Source of the DNA: Corynebacterium pollutisoli
GTDB taxonomy: Bacteria > Actinomycetota > Actinomycetes > Mycobacteriales > Mycobacteriaceae
Reading direction: 5' to 3'
NCBI RefSeq assembly: GCF_900177745.1
Contig: NZ_FXAR01000003.1
Location: forward strand, 62,001-126,000
DNA: 64,000 nucleotides
Numbering within the stretch: position 1 is the first letter of the stretch; every line of letters starts with the position of its first letter. This document shows positions 55,631 to 63,051 of the stretch, piece by piece. A model generated the notes under the pieces. That model was not told the DNA's origin. It saw only the letters and a list, made by a program, of their open reading frames with translations, and did no database searches. The position numbers and the translations under genes are program-made.

Positions 55631-55684
55631 CGCGGTTTGGCCACTTCTGGGGTGTTCAAACAGCCCGGAAGTGGCCGAACCGCG
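55631..55684. terminator. 17-bp inverted repeat after the M20 gene
   Basis: CGCGGTTTGGCCACTTC (55631-55647) pairs with GAAGTGGCCGAACCGCG (55668-55684) with one G-T wobble, around a 20-base loop. It could terminate the AbgT/M20 operon or be a dispersed palindromic element. There is no U-run. Confidence 0.6.
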
Positions 55685-55765
55685 CGCGGATGACACCCGC
55701 CCGGGAACCTTTCGGCCCCCGACACAGTCCAATCTGTGTGGGACATCCACACAGAGAGGGAATTC

Positions 55766-56707
55766 ATGGGGGACACGGAGACGGCACTGGGCCGCTGCAC
55801 GCGGCGGGACGACCATCTTCTGCTGCGCAAGGAACAGACACACCTGCCGGACGCCTCGAAGGTGCTGCGGCGACTGCTCAATGACCGGGTCATCGTCCGA
55901 CTCTTCCGGGGCGCGTACGTCGAGGCCGCGTTCTACGGGACGCTGCAGCCCTGGGAGCAGTACGACCTGCAGGCCAGGGCATTGGGGGAGGTGTCCGGGC
56001 GGGTGCTGGTCGGCTATTCGGCGGCGGCGCTGTGGAAGCTGTGGCGCTACGAACCGACACCGGTACAGCACGAGATCCACCGCCGCAACGGTGGTGGCAA
56101 GCGGACGCGGAGCACCGTGCGGGAGGTCAGCGGTGCCCTGCCGGACGAGGACATCGTCGGCGAGCACGTCAAGGCGACGACGGTCCCGCGCACGCTCGTG
56201 GATCTCACGCGGCTGCACGGGTTCGGGGCGGGGTTCGTCGCGGCGTGCAGCGCCCTGCGGCAGAAGCTGGTCACCCGGGAGGAGCTCGCGGCGTACGACG
56301 TCACCGGCATGGAGGGCCTGGCGCACTGGCCGCTGGTGGTGGAGAAGACGACGGGGGTGGTGGAGTCGGCGCTGGAGGCGGCTTTTCTGGCGCAGTCGGT
56401 CTTCTTCGGGGACTTCACGCTCATCCCGCAGGTGTCGGTGCGGGGGAGCAACGGGAGGAACTACCTCATCGACTTCCGGGTCGAGGGGACGGAGGAGTAC
56501 GTGGAGACGGACGGGCGGGGGAAATACGGGGCGTCGGCAAGCGAGCAGGAGTTCAACCTGAAGAAGGAGAAGGAGCGGGCCGACAACCTGCCCGTCCGGC
56601 CGGAGCGTTTCGGGTGGGCGGAGGTGATGAGCATGCAGGCGTACCGGCGGATGCTCGACAAGCTGGGGTGCTGGCACCGGTGGGATCTGCCGCGGATCCA
56701 CTGGTAG
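55766..56707 (+). CDS. AbiEi-antitoxin / DUF559-like protein
   Basis: 313 residues. The N-terminal 60 residues look like the winged-helix start of AbiEi-type proteins (VLRRLLNDRVIVRLFRGAYVEA, then GEVSGRVLVGYSAAALWKLW). The C-terminus resembles the PD-(D/E)XK-like DUF559 fold: ESALEAAFLAQ, then YLIDFRVEGTEEYVETDGRGKYG with spaced Asp/Glu residues, then a Lys-rich helix. There is no partner AbiEii toxin beside it, so a toxin-antitoxin role is doubtful; such single genes are multi-copy in many corynebacteria. ATG 55766 follows AGAGAGG; GTG 55736 is an alternative. Confidence 0.75.
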   Translation: MGDTETALGRCTRRDDHLLLRKEQTHLPDASKVLRRLLNDRVIVRLFRGAYVEAAFYGTLQPWEQYDLQARALGEVSGRVLVGYSAAALWKLWRYEPTPVQHEIHRRNGGGKRTRSTVREVSGALPDEDIVGEHVKATTVPRTLVDLTRLHGFGAGFVAACSALRQKLVTREELAAYDVTGMEGLAHWPLVVEKTTGVVESALEAAFLAQSVFFGDFTLIPQVSVRGSNGRNYLIDFRVEGTEEYVETDGRGKYGASASEQEFNLKKEKERADNLPVRPERFGWAEVMSMQAYRRMLDKLGCWHRWDLPRIHW

Positions 56708-56713
56708 TAGGAT
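56708..56713 (+). promoter_or_regulatory. -10 box of the nucleosidase gene
   Basis: TAGGAT begins one base after the preceding stop codon (stop at 56705-56707) and has exactly 7 nt to ATG 56721, the leaderless spacing. Confidence 0.55.
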
Positions 56714-56720
56714 CGCGCGC

Positions 56721-57299
56721 ATGACTGTTCTGTTTGTCGCCGCCGTGTCCGAGGAAGCCGCCCATCTGCCGGAGGGGGCGGATCTGCTGGTGACGGGGAT
56801 CGGCACCCTGCCGGCCGCCATCACGCTGACGGAGGAGCTGTGCGCGCGCCGGGCGAACGGCACGCTGCCGGAGCGGATCATCAATGTGGGCACCTGCGGG
56901 GCGCTGCGCGATGAGATCCCCAACGGGGTCTACGAGATCGACCGGGTGCACAAGCACGACTTCAACGTGGAGTTCACCTCCGACATCGCGTTCGACGCCT
57001 TCCCGCGCGTCATCACCCCGGCCACCACCGGCCTGTTCCCGACCGGGCAGCTGGCCACGGGTGACACCTTCGTGGAGGATTCCGCCACCCGGGAGCGCAT
57101 CGCGCAGGTCGCCGGGCTGGTCGACATGGAGGGCTACGCTCTGGCGGCCGTCGCCCACCGTTTCGACGTCCCCATCACCCTGCTCAAGCAGATCAGCGAC
57201 CGCGCCGACGAGGAGACCGCCCCCGAGTGGGCCGACGTCGTCGAGGGCAGCGCCGTCAAGCTCGCAGACGCCGTCGAGCGGCTGCTTGCTGCTCTGTAA
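56721..57299 (+). CDS. Nucleosidase (MTA/SAH-nucleosidase-like phosphorylase fold)
   Basis: 192 residues, shorter than the roughly 230 of Pfs/MtnN. The fold's key segments are present: LLVTGIGTLPAAITLTEEL, IINVGTCGALRD, and the substrate-site VDMEGYALAAVA (MEGYA, equivalent to the Met-Glu purine-ribose contact), then LKQISDRADE with the catalytic Asp region. It probably cleaves a purine or methylthio nucleoside. The start is ATG 56721, leaderless. The last 44 bp overlap the 3' end of the opposite FAD gene. Confidence 0.85.
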   Translation: MTVLFVAAVSEEAAHLPEGADLLVTGIGTLPAAITLTEELCARRANGTLPERIINVGTCGALRDEIPNGVYEIDRVHKHDFNVEFTSDIAFDAFPRVITPATTGLFPTGQLATGDTFVEDSATRERIAQVAGLVDMEGYALAAVAHRFDVPITLLKQISDRADEETAPEWADVVEGSAVKLADAVERLLAAL

Positions 57300-57915
57300 C
57301 CCACGGCCGCAACCGCGCCTCTATCTCGTCGAGCGTCAGCCCCCGAGTCATGCCGGTCGCGACCTCGTACCCCATGGCCAGGGCGACCGTCGTGCCGTAG
57401 CCGGTACTCGCCCCGCTGGCCGCCGCCGCGTCGCCGATGAGCATGACGTTGCCGACGGACCAGCGGGGGAGCACGATCTGGTCGATCCCGTCGGCGCGCC
57501 AGGGATCCCCGCCCGGCGCCTCCCCGGTGGGGAAGAGGAGCACATGCCCGGTCGGACGGCGCCCGTCCAGGCCGAGACGTCCGCGGGTGGGGGAGTCGAT
57601 GCCGTCGGCACCGAGCACCAGATCCCACCCCTCGTGGGGCACCGTCTCCGCGGCCACGCCGAAGCAGATCTCCCCGACCTCCCGCGCCAGCATCCGCACG
57701 AGGTCCCCGCGTGACATCTCCACCGGACCGCGGGTCACGGGGACGTCGAGAAGCGATGCCAGCACCTGCCGGCCCCGCTCATGCACGGGGACGGAGAAAC
57801 CCTCCGTGCGCAGGCGCGGGGCCTCCTCCACCAGCCGCACGTGCCAACCAGAACGGCGCAGGACCAGCGCGGCGGTGAGGCCGGCGGGTCCTGCGCCGAT
57901 GATGAGCGCTCGCAC
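57256..57915 (-). CDS. Compact FAD-binding oxidoreductase lacking most of the substrate domain
   Basis: 219 residues, little over half of a normal group A flavin monooxygenase (about 380-400). All three FAD motifs remain: RALIIGAGPAGLTAALVLRR (GxGxxG), LVLGADGIDSPTRG (DG) and VMLIGDAAAASGASTGYG (GD). The beta-sheet substrate domain normally between the DG and GD motifs is cut to about 45 residues. The start is GTG 57915, 5 bp after the AI-2E gene stop, so it is probably co-translated. The frame is intact with no sign of frameshift. It could be a minimal geranylgeranyl-reductase-like or tailoring enzyme; the substrate is unknown. Confidence 0.75.
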   Translation of the reverse strand: MRALIIGAGPAGLTAALVLRRSGWHVRLVEEAPRLRTEGFSVPVHERGRQVLASLLDVPVTRGPVEMSRGDLVRMLAREVGEICFGVAAETVPHEGWDLVLGADGIDSPTRGRLGLDGRRPTGHVLLFPTGEAPGGDPWRADGIDQIVLPRWSVGNVMLIGDAAAASGASTGYGTTVALAMGYEVATGMTRGLTLDEIEARLRPWVTEQQAAARRRLRA

Positions 57916-57920
57916 GGGGG

Positions 57921-59348
57921 CTAGGACGGGTCCGAGAAGTTGACCATCCGCCAGCGCGGCTTGTCTGACTTGTCTGCGTCGGCGTCGCCCTCGACGTCCT
58001 CGGAGGCGGTGTCGGAATCGGTGTTCTTGCGGCGACCCAGCGTCGGGGTCATGGTCACCAGGCGCTCGCGCACCGCGGTGAACGCCTCCCAGGAGGTGAG
58101 ATTGGAGCCCTTGGCGGTGGCGATCTCGATGTCGTCGATGGTGATCTCGCCGGCGCGCAGGGCGACGAGCTCGGAGTGGTAGCGGAACCACACGGCGGCG
58201 ACCGCGGCGATGGGCACCGCGAGGAAGGCACCGACGATGCCGAAGAGGGTGGAGCCCAGGGTCACGGACAGCAGCACCACCGCGGCGTGCAGGTTCATCG
58301 CCTTGGACTGCAGCACCGGCTGGAGGATGTTGCCCTCGATCTGCTGGACCGCGATGATGAGCAGCAGCACCAGCAGGGCGTTCGTCACACCGTTACTCAC
58401 CAGCGCGATGATGACGGCCAGGGCACCGGCGGTGAAGGCACCGACGATGGGGATGAACCCGGCGAAGAACGTGATCACGGCGAGGACGAACGCCAGCGGC
58501 ACGCCGAGCAGGACGAGGCCGATGCCGATGAAGACGGCGTCGACGAGCGAGACGATGGCCTGGGTGCGGATGAAGCCGGCGAGGGTGTTCCACGAGCGGG
58601 TCATCACCTCGGTGAGGTGCCAGCCCGCGTTGGAGCCGGTGAAGCCGCGCATCCACGGCAGGAAGCGATCGCCGTCCTTGAGGAAGAAGAAGGTGAGCAC
58701 GAGCATGACGACGGTGGTCACCACGATCGATGTCGCCGCGCCCAGGCCGGTGAACACGCCCGACGCGATCTGGGAGGAGCGTTCCTGCAGGAAGCCCGTG
58801 ATGTCGTTGAGCACCTGGTCGAACTGCGAGGTGTCGACGTTGAGCGGCGGGCCCTGCACCCAGTCGGAGAGCTGGTTGAGGCCGTCCTGCGCCTGCTTCA
58901 CCAGCGCCGCGCCCTGGTCACGGACGATGGGGGCCATCGCGGCGAAGATGCCGCCGAAGATGGCGAAGAAGCCGACGAGCGTGACCACCGTGGCCAGCGC
59001 CGCCGGGAACCTCAGCTTGTCGCGGAGGAACTTTACCGGCGGCCACAGGACGGTGCACACGAGCAGCGCCAGCAGGATCGGGAGGAGCCCGGCCCACACG
59101 AAGCCGAGGATCCGGCCCAGGATGAAGGCGGCCACCACGAAGATGATGAATCGCAGCGCCCAGCCGGCGGCCCACCGGCCGTCGCGGCCGATGAAGACCG
59201 CGCGGTCGGTGACCTCCGGGGCGTCGTTGGGGGCGTTGGCGTCCAGCGGATTGTCGGACAGCTCGGCGTAGTCCGAGACCATCTCGGTGAGGTCGCGGGT
59301 GTCGGTGCCGCCGGGGCCCGGTTTCTGGGGATCAATAGGTGTGCTCAT
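57921..59348 (-). CDS. AI-2E/PerM family membrane protein
   Basis: 475 residues. A polar N-terminus of about 65 residues precedes eight helices in the family pattern, including FFFLKDGDRFLPW after helix 4 and AFVLAVITFFAGFIPIVGAFTAG (helix 6 with the conserved IPxxG). LVLLLIIAVQQIEGNILQP is the most conserved family motif. The cytoplasmic tail is acidic (DSDTASEDVEGDADADKSD). ATG 59348 begins the polar region; the in-frame codons upstream are unlikely. Substrates of this family are diverse and poorly known. Confidence 0.9.
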   Translation of the reverse strand: MSTPIDPQKPGPGGTDTRDLTEMVSDYAELSDNPLDANAPNDAPEVTDRAVFIGRDGRWAAGWALRFIIFVVAAFILGRILGFVWAGLLPILLALLVCTVLWPPVKFLRDKLRFPAALATVVTLVGFFAIFGGIFAAMAPIVRDQGAALVKQAQDGLNQLSDWVQGPPLNVDTSQFDQVLNDITGFLQERSSQIASGVFTGLGAATSIVVTTVVMLVLTFFFLKDGDRFLPWMRGFTGSNAGWHLTEVMTRSWNTLAGFIRTQAIVSLVDAVFIGIGLVLLGVPLAFVLAVITFFAGFIPIVGAFTAGALAVIIALVSNGVTNALLVLLLIIAVQQIEGNILQPVLQSKAMNLHAAVVLLSVTLGSTLFGIVGAFLAVPIAAVAAVWFRYHSELVALRAGEITIDDIEIATAKGSNLTSWEAFTAVRERLVTMTPTLGRRKNTDSDTASEDVEGDADADKSDKPRWRMVNFSDPS

Positions 59349-59382
59349 CAGAACTTCATTGTGCCCCAAAAACCTGTGGTTA

Positions 59383-62300
59383 TCACTGTCGGATGCTGCC
59401 TACTTTCCGCAGGACGCCGAATCGGTGCAGGGTGACGGTGAGCGCCTGCTCGAGGAGGAAGGGCAGGAGTTCGCGGCGACCGTCGGCGAGCACCGGTCCG
59501 TCGAGGATGACGGCACCGACCTCGGCCGCCTGCTCGTACAGCTCCTCCGGGACCGCGCCGAGCGCCCGGACGCGCCCGCCGGGACGGAACGACACCTCCT
59601 CGCTTATCGACGCCCCCGCCCGCTCCGCCGCCAGCTTCAGCCGCCAGAGGTCGCGCTCGTCGGCACCCTCGCCGACGTACACGGGCAGCGGTTCCGGCAG
59701 CGGGCGGTAGCGGAAGATGTTGGCCTCGGAGGCCAGGCCGGTGAGGTCGTGCTCGCGGGAGAACTCCTCGCGCCAGGCCAGTTCGTCGAGCTCGGCGGCG
59801 CGGCGCAGCCAGGGGTCGGCGGGGGCGTCGGCAAGCAGCTTCTCGACGCCCGCGCTCAGCTGCACCTGCCCGTGGTCGAGGTCGCCGTCCGTCCACGTGC
59901 CCAGCTGGGCGACGTAGTTCGGGCCGCCGGCCTTCGCGCCGGAACCGATGACCGAGTCCTTCCAGCCGCCGAAGGGCTGGCGCTGGACGATCGCACCGGT
60001 GATGCCGCGGTTGACGTAGGCGTTGCCGACCTCGACGTGCTCGGTCCAGTAGTCGATCTCGTCGTCGTCGAGGGAGTGGATACCGCCGGTGAGGCCGAAG
60101 CCGGTGTCGTTCTGCCACTCGACGGCCTCCTCGAGGGAGGAGGCGTACATGATGCCCAGGACCGGACCGAAGCACTCGGTGCGGTGGAACCAGGAGCCGG
60201 GGCGGACGTTGTCGCGGATGCCCGGGGTCCAGAACCTCCCCTCCTCGTCGAGCTTCTCGGGCTGGAGCAGCCAGGACTCGCCGTCCTCGAGGGTCGTGAG
60301 GCCGCGCTCGAGCTTCTCCCCGGGCGGTTCGATGAGGCCGTTCATGGTGGTGGAGATGTCGGTGCCGGGGCCGACGCGGAGGGTGGAGACGGCATCGATG
60401 AGCTGCTCGCGGATGCGGCGCGACTCACCTGCCTGGCCCACGAGGATGACCAGCGAACTGGCCGAGCACTTCTGGCCCGAGTGCCCGAAGGCGGAGTGGT
60501 AGATGTCCGCCACCGCGAGGTCCGGGTCGGCGGCCGGGGTGACGATGATCGCGTTCTTGCCCGAGGTCTCCGCACTGATGCTCATGCGCGGGTTCCACGA
60601 GCGGAACAGCTCGGCCGTCTCCGAGGCGCCGGTGAGGATGACGTGGTCGACGTCCTCGTGGGAGATGAGACGCTGACCGGCGTCGGCCTCGTCGGCGCGG
60701 AGGAACTGCACGAGGTCCGTGTCGATGCCGTGGCGCTCCAGTCCACGGTGCACCGCCTGCACCATGACCTCGGCGCAGGCCACCGTCTGCGGCGCCGGCT
60801 TGATGATCACCGCCGACCCCGCCGCCAGCGCCGCCGTCACGCCACCGGTCGGGATGGCGACGGGGAAGTTCCACGGCGGGATGACCACGGTGAGGGCGTG
60901 CGGGGTGAAGGTCGACCGCGCGCGGTCGAGGTTGCGGGCCTGCTCGCCGTAGTAGGCGGCGAAGTCGATGGCCTCGGAGATCTCCGGATCCGACTGGTCG
61001 ACGGTCTTGCCTGCCTCGTGCGCCATGACGGTGATGAGCTCGCCGCGTGCCCTGGCCAGCTCGTCGGCGATGGTCTCCAGGACCTCGGCCCGCTCGTGCC
61101 CGCTTCTCGACGCCCACTCCGGGCCCAGCTCCCGCGCCCGCGCGACGGCGGCGTCGACGACGGCCGGGTCGGTGACCTCCTCCGCCCCGCTGACGTGCGG
61201 CTTCGCGGCCAGGCGCTCCAGCGCCCACTCCCGGTTGGCACGCAGGGCGGGGTCGGTGTCGGGTTCGTTGGTGAACCGGCCCTCGACGGTGCGGCCCGTC
61301 TCCGTCAGACGGTTCTGGGTGCGGCGCGGCGAGGTGGTGGAGGGGTTCCGGGCGGCGTCGAGAAGCGCCTGCTCCTGGGCGTTCATCCCGTCGCCCGGGG
61401 CGAACAGGGCGTGGAGGAAGTTCTCCTCCGCGGCGTTCTCCTCGAGGCGACGCACCAGGTAAGAGACGGCGACGTCGAAATCCTCGCGGTGGACGACCGG
61501 GGTGTAGAGGATCATGCGGCCCACCACATCACGCACCGCCTGCTGCTGCGCCGGGGCCATGCCCTGCAGCATCTCCGCGTCGATCTGCTCCGTGACGCCG
61601 CGGGCGGTGGCCAGCTCCCAGGCCAGGGCCACCGAGTAGAGGTTGTGGCTGGCGACGCCGATCCGCACGTGCGGGGCGTGCTCCGGGGTGAGGATGTAGT
61701 CGAGGAGACGGATGTAGTTCGCGTCCACCTCGTGCTTCGTGGCGTACGGGGCCTGCTCCCAGCCGTGGCTCTCCGCCTCGACCTTCTCCATCGAGAGGTT
61801 CGCGCCCTTGACCAGGCGGATCTTGATCGGGGTGGAACGGGAACGGGCCCACTCGGCGAGCTCGACGAGGGCGTCGTGGCTGTCCGGGAGGTAGGCCTGC
61901 AGGACGATGCCGGCCTCGAGGTCCCGGAACTCCTCCTCGCCGAGCAGCTCCGTGAACAGGCGGATCGTCAGGCGGAGATCCTTGTACTCCTCCATGTCCA
62001 GGTTGATGAACGTGCCCGACTCCTGCGCCGCCCGGTACATCGGGCGCAGCTGCTCCTTGAGACGGACGAGGTTGCCCTCCAGATCCCACGGGTTGAGCTG
62101 GGCGACGAGGCTCGAGGCCTTCACCGAGACGTACGTGACCTTCGGATTCGTGATGAGCGCCAAGGTGCGCTCCGCGCGGCGGGCCGCCTCCTCATCGCCG
62201 AGGACCGCCTCGCCGAGCAGATTGAGGTTGAGCTGCGTGCCCTCCTCGGCCGCCCTGTCGAGCAGCTTGTCCAGGGCCTTGCCGTCGGCGTCGAGGACGA

Positions 62301-62649
62301 GGTGGCCGACCATCTGGCGCAGGCGGGCGCGGGCCACCGGCATGACGACGTTCGGCAGCCTCGGGCCGACGATTCCGCCGAGCTGCAGGGCGGTCTGGTT
62401 GAGTCGGCCCAGGAAGTCGGGGGCGCCGTCGAGCTTGCGCAACGCGTTCGCGGCGGTGCGGTTGTCCTCCGGGCGGGCCACCCGGTCGACGAAGTCCATG
62501 GTGAAGGAGACACCGGCGGGGTCGCGGACCAGGTCGGCGAGGCGCTCGGTGGCGGAGGAACCGTCGGTGTCGGAGGTGGCGGCGAGCCACTCGCGTGCGC
62601 GGGCGACGGCGGGGTCGAGCACCTGCTCGACGGAGGCATGCTGAGACAT
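59383..62649 (-). CDS. putA: Bifunctional proline dehydrogenase / pyrroline-5-carboxylate dehydrogenase PutA
   Basis: 1088 residues. The N-terminal proline dehydrogenase barrel (to about residue 440) has KASSLVAQLNPWD, TFINLDMEEYKDL and IRLVKGANLSMEKVEAE. The C-terminal aldehyde dehydrogenase domain has VIPPWNFPVAIPTGG, ILTGASETAELF, AETSGKNAI and the catalytic C728 in GHSGQKCSAS. There is no N-terminal ribbon-helix-helix DNA-binding domain, so it is not self-regulating like E. coli PutA. It converts proline to glutamate. ATG 62649 follows AAAGGAAT. Five full or near copies of the 13-bp word lie inside it. Confidence 0.96.
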   Translation of the reverse strand: MSQHASVEQVLDPAVARAREWLAATSDTDGSSATERLADLVRDPAGVSFTMDFVDRVARPEDNRTAANALRKLDGAPDFLGRLNQTALQLGGIVGPRLPNVVMPVARARLRQMVGHLVLDADGKALDKLLDRAAEEGTQLNLNLLGEAVLGDEEAARRAERTLALITNPKVTYVSVKASSLVAQLNPWDLEGNLVRLKEQLRPMYRAAQESGTFINLDMEEYKDLRLTIRLFTELLGEEEFRDLEAGIVLQAYLPDSHDALVELAEWARSRSTPIKIRLVKGANLSMEKVEAESHGWEQAPYATKHEVDANYIRLLDYILTPEHAPHVRIGVASHNLYSVALAWELATARGVTEQIDAEMLQGMAPAQQQAVRDVVGRMILYTPVVHREDFDVAVSYLVRRLEENAAEENFLHALFAPGDGMNAQEQALLDAARNPSTTSPRRTQNRLTETGRTVEGRFTNEPDTDPALRANREWALERLAAKPHVSGAEEVTDPAVVDAAVARARELGPEWASRSGHERAEVLETIADELARARGELITVMAHEAGKTVDQSDPEISEAIDFAAYYGEQARNLDRARSTFTPHALTVVIPPWNFPVAIPTGGVTAALAAGSAVIIKPAPQTVACAEVMVQAVHRGLERHGIDTDLVQFLRADEADAGQRLISHEDVDHVILTGASETAELFRSWNPRMSISAETSGKNAIIVTPAADPDLAVADIYHSAFGHSGQKCSASSLVILVGQAGESRRIREQLIDAVSTLRVGPGTDISTTMNGLIEPPGEKLERGLTTLEDGESWLLQPEKLDEEGRFWTPGIRDNVRPGSWFHRTECFGPVLGIMYASSLEEAVEWQNDTGFGLTGGIHSLDDDEIDYWTEHVEVGNAYVNRGITGAIVQRQPFGGWKDSVIGSGAKAGGPNYVAQLGTWTDGDLDHGQVQLSAGVEKLLADAPADPWLRRAAELDELAWREEFSREHDLTGLASEANIFRYRPLPEPLPVYVGEGADERDLWRLKLAAERAGASISEEVSFRPGGRVRALGAVPEELYEQAAEVGAVILDGPVLADGRRELLPFLLEQALTVTLHRFGVLRKVGSIRQ

Positions 62650-63051
62650 CAGGGATTCCTTTACGGGGAGGATGGGGAGGGGTGGTGGGCGCGTGTCTCA
62701 GGCGGCCACCGGAGGGCGGTCGCTGACGTGGCGGGTGCGGGTGACGTGGGGATTCACTGGCGGGCCCTTTCTCCTCGGTCCGCGGGCAGGGTGATGCCGC
62801 GGACGCTCCTGCTCAGAATGTGATGAGGGTTACTCTCTCTGCTGGCCAGTATAGGTCCTGGGTGGTGTTAGGGGTGACCATTCTGGGCGGCCGCTGCGGC
62901 GGGGTGCGTACGGACGTACTCCTCTGTGTCGGGCGGGGTGGCATTTCCCCAGGTCGCGGAGGAGGGGTGGAGGGAATAGGAGTACGCCTGCGACAGGCCT
63001 GCTGTCACCGCGAACCCTGCCGCGCGGGCGGACCTCTGGTTGCATGGGGGC
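62650..63051. other. Intergenic region between putA and the DUF4272-like gene
   Basis: 402 bp without a convincing gene. On the minus strand TATACT (plus 62848-62853) is a good -10 box for putA, giving a leader of about 190 nt. The inverted words GTACGTACTCC (62910s) and GGAGTACGC (62980s) lie further up and might form part of an operator. I see no riboswitch fold or terminator that I would defend. Confidence 0.5.

Larger units (their letters stand above)
10320..61366. repeat. Dispersed 13-bp word GGCGTCGANAAGC (23 full copies, both strands)
   Basis: Forward copies start at 10320, 15429, 20538, 26088, 35651, 36172, 36611, 41599, 43036, 43250, 44759, 50172, 52074, 54379 and 61354. Reverse copies start at 15175, 21681, 38752, 42543, 48769, 59602, 59838 and 61102. 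Copies of the 10-bp core GTCGANAAGC without the GGC prefix start at 4983, 7514, 22085, 24563, 29286, 30852, 32352, 38508, 40411, 46843 and 57745. N is T, G or C, never A. Two copies with G in place of A (GGCGTCGGCAAGC) start at 56530 and 59824. Copies lie in genes in different frames, antisense, and in four intergenic regions. Feature bounds are the outermost full copies. Confidence 0.85.

Noticed and set aside
59287..62823. Open frame of more than 1100 codons on the plus strand opposite putA
   Set aside because: Gly/Arg/Val-rich sequence with no motif; putA on the other strand has complete catalytic motifs.
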